Below are positions 57,104-64,000 of a DNA stretch of 64,000 bases, piece after piece. A model generated the notes under the pieces. That model was not told the origin of the DNA and did not search any database. It was given only the letters and a program-made list of their open reading frames with translations. Position numbers and translations under genes: made by a program. Location of the stretch: contig NC_079516.1 of assembly GCF_000801105.2 (NCBI RefSeq), forward strand, positions 17,948,998 to 18,012,997. The letters run 5' to 3'. The stretch is from Raphanus sativus. Lineage: Eukaryota; Streptophyta; Magnoliopsida; Brassicales; Brassicaceae. Position 1 is the stretch's first letter, and each line of letters opens with the position of its first letter.

Positions 57104-57349
57104 ATGTCAAATCTACTATACCATTCCGGCTCGAGTTATAACAAGCGCATCACTGCTGCAGAAGCCGAACTTCCTCCTTTCTCAACAGAAAAGGATCGCA
57201 GGAAGATAAGGAGGCAACAAAGACAGGCTATGCTCCAGATTTGTGATAGACTGGACCCTTCATCCTCGGTTCAGCAGGAGATTTCAATGGGAAGGCTCCC
57301 TTTTTGGAAGCCTAAGCACTTCATCCAAACCTTTTTGACTTCTTTATGA
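57104..57349 (+). pseudogene. LINE ORF1 remnant (C-terminal end)
   Basis: Eighty-one codons with a basic patch, EKDRRKIRRQQRQAM, ending at the TGA that overlaps the ORF2 start. The conserved zinc-knuckle part expected of plant LINE ORF1 is absent, consistent with 5' truncation. Confidence 0.6.
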
Positions 57350-59244
57350 AGTGCTTTTGCTGGAATATTAGAAACCTAAATGGCAATACTCAGCAATCAG
57401 ATGTTCAAAGATGGATGTCTACAAATCGCCCTTTGTTTGGTGTTCTTTTGGAAGCTCACGTGAAGCAAGATATTTTGAACTCTTTAGTTATTTCTACTTT
57501 CTCTGGGTGGAATTTTGATTCTAATCATAGCCCTCAAGCAGAGAATGGTCGAATTGTTGTGGTATAGAATCCGTCTCTGTCTGTGGCAGTCACCTCAGAT
57601 CATGGTTTGAGGTTTTTTTAACCCGGCTACCCTTGAGTATGTTTTTGTTTGCTTTGTCTATGCTTTCAATGAGAGGACCGACCGGGTACCACTATGGAAT
57701 TCAATTACTCAGATTGCGCAATCATCTATTATCAGGAACTCCCCTTTTGCTTGTGATGGGAGACTTAAATCAGGTTCTAACAGTATCAGAGGCTTATTCT
57801 CTTTATCCTTCTGACTTGTCAATACGAGGTATGACAGATTTTCAAGTGTTTTCAAGAGAGTGAGACTTTCGACTTGGCTTACAGGGGATGTTTCTTCACT
57901 TGGTCAAATAAAAGCCCCACCAGCCCTAGATCAAGGAAACTAGACAGAGCTCTTATAAATGGGGCATGGCTGAAAAAAATTTCCTAATTCTTTGGCAATT
58001 TTTGATGCTCTGGGAACCTCTGACCACTCACCTTGTACATAATGCAATTTGGTATTGAGCCCCAGCGGAGGAATGTTAGGTTCACTTTCTCCTCTTTTTT
58101 CACTTCTCACCCGAATTACAATGAGCTATTGGAGTCTGCCTGGACGTTGCCGGTTATATCCTCAACGCCTTTGGTCTTTTTTTTTATCAGAAGTTGAGAG
58201 CTACAAGGATTTGCCACAAAAAAATTAACAGAACTGGCTTCAGCGATATTGAAAAGAGATCCAAAGAAGCCTTTGAGAATCTTCAGGAAATTCAAAACCA
58301 GGTTTTGACGAATCCAACTCCACAATTGTTCCTGGATGAAGCAAATGCTAGGAATGCATGGCTTTTGCTTTCTGCAGCTGAAAATATTTTTTTTCAAGTT
58401 AAAGTCAAGGGTTAGGTGCGAGACGAAAGGAGATCTCAACACTGCTTTTTTCCACAAGTCTGTTAAGGCAAACTTGGCTAGAAATGTAATCCATTTCCTC
58501 ACTGATGCGAATAATAGGAGAGTGTTTGATGGACAGGAGCTAAAAGCTATGATTTTCCGTTTCTACACCTATCTTCAAGGGAGATCAAAAGTGGCTGTAA
58601 CTCCTTTCACAGTTGACTATATTCAGGCAATTCATCCCTATAGACATGATTCCTCCAGAAATGATCAATTAGTGGCAATACCAACAGAAGAGAAAATCAG
58701 AGACACTGTTTTTCCATTACCTAAATGTAAGGCACCAGGTCCATATGGGTTTTCTTCGGAATTATACACTTCATCCTGGGAGTTAGTGGGAAGAGATTTG
58801 ATAAGTGCAGTTAGGAGCTTCTTTCTCACTTCCTACATGTTTAGACAGACAAATGCCACTGTGATTTCCGTGATCCCAAAGATAGCTGGAGCCTCAGCGC
58901 TTTCAGAACTAAGGCCAGGCTCGTTATGTAATACGGTCTACAAGATAATTTCAAAGATTCTGTTTTCCTGGCTAAAGACCATAACTCAGGACACAGTTCT
59001 AAGAAACCAGGTGGCTTTGTGAAGGGTCGGGTGCTAGGGGAAAATTTTCTACTTACATCAGAACTTGTTGCAGATTTCCATAAGAGGGGCCGCATCACTA
59101 AGGTTGTCTGCAGGTGGATATATCTAAAGCTTTTGATAGCATTGAGTGAGACTTCATACAAATATTCTCCTTGCTTTCAACCTTCCTTTGGACTTCATTA
59201 TTTGGATTAAAACATGCATTACTAGGCCATATTACTAAGTTGCT
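57346..59244 (+). pseudogene. LINE ORF2 remnant (endonuclease and reverse transcriptase)
   Basis: Endonuclease motifs occupy 57346 to about 58060 and RT motifs about 58330-59200, spread over at least four frames. The residual RT sequence PKCKAPGPYGFSSELY has Tyr where active plant L1 elements have Asp in the GPDG motif. The catalytic FxDD box is not reached before the interruption. Non-functional. Confidence 0.8.
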
Positions 59245-60894
59245 TGATGGTGGAAGTTTTCAAGGCTCCAAGTCAAATGATAGTATAGAAAGGTTGTCGA
59301 ACCACAAAGAACTAGAGACTTATGCACCAAGAATGCACAAGCTTTCCTAATCTAAGCAAACAAGAAGATGGAGGATGATTTGTGACAAGCTAAGATCCTA
59401 GAAATAAAAACAAGATGATCTCAAATTCAATCAAGAAACAAATACAAGAACTCAATCAAAAGCTAAGGATGGATCCATGGTAAGGATATATAAGGTGATC
59501 AGGTTTCGAACTAAGGAATGCAAATGATCCATCAAACTATCAACCTTAAGCCTAAACACAATTCTAAGCAAGCTCTATGTCTAGATGAATGCTCATTTGC
59601 TAACACATCTCAAACATCAAATGTCTTTGGTTGAATAATATGAAAGCAATCATTACTAACAAGTCTATTAGCTATCTTAGCACCTTTAACAACAAATGTC
59701 TTTGGCAAAGTGTACTAAAAGCCTAGGAGAGTTGTCTCATGCATTTCATCAAACACTTTTTGGGTGGGAAATGCCTAAAGATCAACTTTTGAGTGGCCAA
59801 CTCAGAAGATGCATTATGAATACTCTACTAGCAAGGATTAAGAAGGATCTACACTAAAACATCCTAGAACTAATCTAATCACCATAATCTACCTTAACCC
59901 ATGAATCCAAAAAATGTATACTCTATAATCTCCATGAGAAACCTTAAATCTACATGAGATTCAAGGGAAATCATGTTAATGAGCAAGAGAAACACAAATA
60001 TATGATGAAGTACTTCTTAGATTGATAAAAAGATTCAAGCTTTTACAATGGAAACAAAGTTTAGAGAGAAAAATGAGATAAAAATAGGTTTTTGGAGGCT
60101 AAAACTATATAAAGGAGTTCCCAAACTCGAGCTGGCTTGATAAAAGTAAACCGGGTCAAACCGGATTAAACCGGTTAACTATTCATAACCGTGTCTCTTC
60201 TTCTCCACAGCGAGCTACGGACCTCGCTGCACTAAGTCGCTCCCACGCTCATGGATTTGCCGAGCGGGTGTCCAGTGTCGCTGCCATCAAGCCGCTCCAG
60301 CTCACGTCGACATCACCAGCTCGCTGTGTGTTGCCCGCTCCCAACCAAGACGGATTTGAGCTCCGGTTCCATCTTCTTCTTCGTGGCCGTCGACAACCGT
60401 GGCTCCTCTGTCGTGCTCTCTGCTTCATCTTCGTCCCCGTGCTGTGCTCCTCCGCCGCAGCTAAGATCCTCCGTCGCGTCCCTGGGATCCATTTATCGTC
60501 GTCACGTAAAGCCTTAGCCGTCATCCTCCACCACGTGATTCTCATCCAGGCCGTCTCAGCTCTCTGTAGTGCTCTCAACCATCGCTCTCGTCGGAATCGG
60601 TTGAAGCCTGGCCGTCGCGGATCGAAGAGGAGCTCCATCGAAGCTCAACAATGGTGACTTTTAGGCTATTTGCACATTGGGTCCCTGATCTTTTGACAAT
60701 TTACGGATCGACCCCAAAACTTCCATTTTGTGCAGCTTAGTCCATGATTTCGACCCAAAACTTCTGATTGTGCATTCCAGACCATGTTTATGCAATTATG
60801 TATGCAAATGCAATATAAAGACCTAAATGCAACCTAGAATGATTATAATAAGCTAAAATGTGAATCTAGAACTCATTAAAATCATGAGATATCA
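59245..60894 (-). mobile_element. 3' LTR of an Athila-like retrotransposon
   Basis: On the plus strand it starts TGATGGTGGAAGTTTTCAAG and ends gagatatca. Read on the minus strand it runs from TGATATC to CCATCA, with 4-bp TGAT/ATCA termini. Its first 152 bases match 63848-64000 with two substitutions and one indel. The 1,650-bp length is typical of Athila LTRs. The GC-rich part at 60200-60660 opens long frames on both strands, but these are LTR sequence, not genes. Confidence 0.9.
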
Positions 60895-60905
60895 ACTCCC
60901 CCACA
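60895..60905 (-). other. Polypurine tract of the LTR element
   Basis: Minus-strand TGTGGGGGAGT directly precedes the LTR start TGATATC. This is the expected site for plus-strand DNA priming. Confidence 0.8.
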
Positions 60906-62755
60906 CTAGTCTTTTACTTGTCCTCAAGTAAACTTTCAAGAACCAAGGAGAAAAGGTTTGAAGATGGGGACTCATAACCAAAAGAAACTCTTCTTAGTTC
61001 TCAACCTAACAACCTTGCATAATCATACCAAATAGCAAGAGCAAAGATTTTATCCATCTCTAACTTCTCTAAGCCTATCCCAGCTCCTTTGATCTCTACA
61101 CTCATTAATCATGCATCCACAAACCACAAATCCACCATCTCTCTAACATTCAGGAAGCAAACTCAATAGACATCTCACAAATGGTCAACTGGTCCAAGTC
61201 ATTTGGTTTGGTAAGACAAAGGGTTTAATGCAAGTGAAATCAGAGGTTCAAAATAATCTTTTAAGGTGGTTTACTCTCAAAACACAGTAGCCTTGACATT
61301 ACACATAATATATCTAAGAAAGGGATCAACTCATGCATACAATGCTCAATCTCCATTGTTCTATCCTTTCCCAAACATACAAGATATTTACCCATTCCTC
61401 AATGTCAAACCCAACTCACATCTCTCACCAAAAGCTTCCAAGAACATTCTTCACATCAGACTCTTTCTTTTTGAAATCAATAAAGGATTTTTCACAATTT
61501 TAAAACAAATCTGAGCTCCTAACAACTTTGCTAGCCCCCTTTTTCATTCCTTTTTTTTTTCTTTTCTTTTTTTTCTTTTATTTTTATTTTTATTTTTTAT
61601 ATTTGGGGGCCAAGACTTTTCACAATAAGAGCTAGATACTTCTCCACTTATCCCATAAAGACTAATCATTTAAGCACAAAGAGTCAAACCTTTCATAATC
61701 CCAAATCACAATCACAACACTCACCCCTTCCTATAGCTAGACAATAGAGTGACTAATCTAGCAAGAATAGAGACTAAGCATTGTCGTTCCCAATACTCTC
61801 AACATTATGCACATGTAAAGCTTTCCAAAGAGGCCTCACTCAACAAATAATGATGGTTTAAAAAGGAGGTATGGGTTTTGGGAGTGGAGTACCACTTGAG
61901 TTTGTCAAGAAGATTGGTAAAAAGGATGAGACAACTCAAGTGTGTATATCCATGACTTAGTACACAAGGGACCATATGCAAGAGACATTAAAACAGGAGC
62001 TTGCTTCAAAGAGAGAGTATCAACAGTCAAATGAGTTTCAAGAGGAGCATTCAAGGCGCGAAGTTTACAAGCTTTCCAAAGGGTGCTCAAGCTACTTGTC
62101 ATGATTACAAAGGTCAACAAATTCAGTACTTAGCATGAGCTCTTTACAAGGTTGAAATCCCCCTAATGCATGAATGCAACCTATATGCTTCTAGACTCAA
62201 TCCTAAAAATGCAAATGATGCAACTAAATGATTCTTTTTGTGTTTTTCAAATTTTTTTATTTTTTTTGGATTTTTCTATGCAAATAAGAATGTAATATGC
62301 AATGCATGAGACTCAAAATCAAGTAAACAAAACAGAAAACAATATGAGATAGTAGACTCTCTCCCAAACTTACTTCACACAGTCCCTTGTGTGAGAGTAA
62401 GCTCAAAGAAGAGATCTAAATGAAAGAAATAAACATGATAACTAAATATTTACAAGGGTGGAATGGCACTTACTTGGAGTTATTAGCTGATTTGGGTGGT
62501 AAAGGATCCTTGGCCTCGGATTTGTGCCACTGGGAGAGATTGACTGAAGTGGAGAAGTGAGAGTTCCTGTCTAGAGTCACAATGCTTGGCCGCCTTTCTT
62601 TTCTTGTCTAGCCTTAGACCCAACCTGAAAAACCTCAACTATCCTTATTAAAAAAAAACTTCAAAAGAAAGAAAAATAATATATACAATGGATAAACATG
62701 GGACTTCCTCCCAAGTGAGCTTGTTTTAAGTCTCTAGCTTGACTTTGTGTGCTTG

Positions 62756-63310
62756 CTAATCATAAGTATCAAAAGGCTGAGCCAATGCACCTTTGATCCT
62801 TCTCCTGCAAACACAAGAAACAAAATGTGCAAAGGAGCACACTACTGCCCATAGATAATAGACAGATTTTTCCTCAGAGAGCTTCACTAAAGATGTATCA
62901 TGAATCATGAGATGGTATTTGAGGTTCAAATGGTTATGATGAGAATCAAATGCATTTGGTGGAAACACAAAGTCAACTACAGGTTCAAACGAAGTTTTAA
63001 CAAAGTAGTCAACTCTATCTCCATCAATCAAATAATACACAATTTTCACATTCTCATAATTGTTTTTGATATGGGGGTTTTCTATCTCAAGCAAGAACTT
63101 ATCCACATCAAGTTCATTCCCTAAATCAAAAAGTTCAAGAAGATGTCTAGATTCATTAAGCATCAAAAACTCAGATTCAAGATCAGTTGAAGCACAAAGA
63201 TAGTTCTTATCAAAACAAACTTCAATATGATCTCTAGCAAGCTTTTCTACTCTAAGCTCATCTAGTTTCCTAGTTTCACATATCAGATCAAGACATTCAT
63301 TTATGAGCAC
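62756..63310 (-). pseudogene. Retroelement ORF, continuation after a frameshift
   Basis: An open frame of about 184 codons overlaps the end of the preceding one by ten bases. It has no ATG at its start (it opens at GTG) and reads LINECLDLICETRKLDELRV and so on to SFAHFVSCVCRRRIKGALAQ. Continuity in composition with the first part suggests one ancestral protein of about 320 residues split by a single-base shift. No domain recognised. Confidence 0.45.
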
Positions 63311-63708
63311 AAAGGATCAAGATCAGGGGCATTATTCTCATCACAAGGCAAGCATATTTCCTCAAGTTGAAGTTTTAAAGTGGAAATTTTTATACGTTCC
63401 CGCTGGAGTGGTGGAGCCCAACACATTACCTCTTTAAGGTCATAAGCAATATTAAACTCATAATGTGTAACTTCCCTTCCTTCAAGCTCTGCTCGATCTC
63501 TAATAAGCTCCAGCCGGATCCTTCGTGCTAGGGATGTCTTTGCTGACCCCGGGTACTTCTTCTGAAGCTCATTTAACGTCACAAGCTGTGCTGGTGTGAG
63601 TATACTTGCATCAAAGGGTGGCTCCACATACACATATGGCTCATCTTCGATGTGATCTTCAAATGTGTCTTCTTCTTCTTGTGGCTTTTCAAAGTAGCTT
63701 GAAGCCAT
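63301..63708 (-). CDS. Retroelement ORF, gag position, first part
   Basis: From the ATG at 63708 (MASSYFEKPQEEEDTFEDHI) the frame runs 135 codons to a stop at 63301. It is acidic at the start, then SILTPAQLVTLNELQKKYPG followed by an Arg-rich helix-like stretch. It begins about 120 bases inside the primer site, where gag normally begins. No zinc knuckle. The reading continues in another frame at 63310, so the product is probably truncated relative to its ancestor. I do not recognise a characterised protein. Confidence 0.5.
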   Translation of the reverse strand: MASSYFEKPQEEEDTFEDHIEDEPYVYVEPPFDASILTPAQLVTLNELQKKYPGSAKTSLARRIRLELIRDRAELEGREVTHYEFNIAYDLKEVMCWAPPLQRERIKISTLKLQLEEICLPCDENNAPDLDPLCS

Positions 63709-63826
63709 CTCTGCCAAGAACAAAAGCTAGAAAAAAAAAGTTAATAACTATACAAAAACAAAACAAAGAAAGAAAATAAAACTTAGTCTCAAGAAAGATT
63801 GAAATCCTAATGACAAATCTACTAGT

Positions 63827-63844
63827 TCCCCGGCAACGGCGCCA
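63827..63844 (-). other. Primer binding site, tRNA-Asp type
   Basis: Minus-strand TGGCGCCGTTGCCGGGGA starts three bases inside the 5' LTR end. It is the complement of the 3' end of plant tRNA-Asp, the primer used by Athila-type Ty3/Gypsy elements. It fixes the element's orientation as minus. Confidence 0.9.
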
Positions 63845-63847
63845 ATT

Positions 63848-64000
63848 TGATGGTGGAAGTTTTCAAGGCTCCCAAGTCAAATGATAGTATAGAAAGGTTG
63901 TCGAACCACAGAGAACTAGAGACTTATGCACCAAGAATACACAAGCTTTCCTAATCTAAGCAAACAAGAAGATGGAGGATGATTTGTGACAAGCTAAGAT
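63848..64000 (-). mobile_element. 5' LTR of the Athila-like element (partial)
   Basis: The first 153 plus-strand bases of the second LTR copy, cut by the window end. By comparison with the other copy, about 1.5 kb more should follow, then a 5-bp duplication of ttgct (59240-59244) and the rest of the interrupted LINE. Confidence 0.9.

Larger units (their letters stand above)
57081..59244 (+). mobile_element. Decayed L1-type LINE, 5'-truncated and interrupted
   Basis: The end of ORF1 (57104-57349) overlaps the start of ORF2 by ATGA at 57346. ORF2 shows apurinic endonuclease motifs: CFCWNIRNLNG, LLEAHVKQD, VMGDLNQVLTVSEA, then in a shifted frame GCFFTWSNKSPTSPRSRKLD with RALINGAW, and GTSDHSP. 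Reverse transcriptase motifs follow: CKAPGPYGFSSELY, NATVISVIPKIAG, SLCNTVYKIISKIL. Several stops and frameshifts (for example near 57567, 57863 and 58400) break it. It stops abruptly within the RT domain at 59244, where the LTR element begins. Confidence 0.85.
60895..63847 (-). mobile_element. Short interior of a non-autonomous Athila-like element
   Basis: Only about 2.95 kb separates the two LTRs, against the 7-8 kb recalled for intact Athila elements. There is a leader, one gag-position reading region split by a frameshift (62756-63708), and then about 1.8 kb of non-coding DNA with a T-rich tract near 61550-61600. No protease, reverse transcriptase, RNase H or integrase motif is visible. 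Mobilisation, if any, would need enzymes from a related autonomous copy. Confidence 0.8.

Noticed and set aside
60249..60657. Two 129-codon frames as genes
   Set aside because: They lie inside the LTR of the Athila-like element, overlap each other on opposite strands, and have compositions expected of GC-rich non-coding DNA.

Overview
This is a stretch of plant nuclear genome, very probably from a Brassicaceae species (Brassica or a close relative). It is AT-rich, its genes have GT/AG introns, and intergenic space is filled with transposon debris typical of crucifers: Helitrons ending in CTAG, MITEs, a tRNA-derived SINE, and an Athila-type LTR element primed by tRNA-Asp. Five gene models and one broken gene recall, in order, the Arabidopsis chromosome 3 interval around At3g25597 to At3g25540. 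That synteny is recalled from memory and was not searched.

Layout: 1-5.6 kb is repeats only: TTTATAAA-rich DNA, a 64-bp minisatellite, a CCCTAAA-like array, a GA-rich tract and a Tourist MITE. A small gene with one frameshift lies at 6.6-7.1 kb on the minus strand. A Mutator-like foldback element with a nested hAT element fills 8.6-9.8 kb. An OCTOPUS/DUF740-like gene is at 10.4-11.6 kb (minus). The 12.4-20.5 kb interval holds three Mutator-like non-autonomous elements with 9-bp target duplications. A complete 17-exon aminoalcohol phosphotransferase gene (AAPT2-like, minus, 389 aa) with a 10-nt microexon is at 20.7-23.2 kb.

25.6-40.7 kb is a transposon desert dominated by Helitron-type elements with long internal tandem repeats and nested Stowaway and Tourist MITEs. 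At 42.5-44.0 kb (plus) is a NIK2-like LRR receptor gene that ends inside the transmembrane segment, so it has no kinase domain. It is followed convergently by a proteasome-assembly-chaperone-1-like gene (44.4-45.2 kb, minus, with a 5'UTR intron), a 565-bp foldback element, and a complete six-exon ceramide synthase gene (LOH1-like, 47.6-49.2 kb, minus).

Beyond 49.4 kb come AT-rich DNA, a SINE with a perfect 14-bp target duplication, an intronless bZIP transcription factor (bZIP42/43 type, 53.9-54.4 kb, minus), a 303-bp solo LTR, and a decayed L1-type LINE (57.1-59.2 kb, plus). The LINE is interrupted by a young, non-autonomous Athila-like LTR retrotransposon on the minus strand. That element has a 1,650-bp LTR at 59,245-60,894, a short interior of about 2.95 kb without pol, and a second LTR running off the window.

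Functionally, the intact genes cover membrane lipid synthesis (the last step for phosphatidylcholine/ethanolamine), ceramide synthesis, proteasome assembly, receptor-type signalling and transcription. Nothing suggests they act as one pathway; their linkage is inherited chromosome order.
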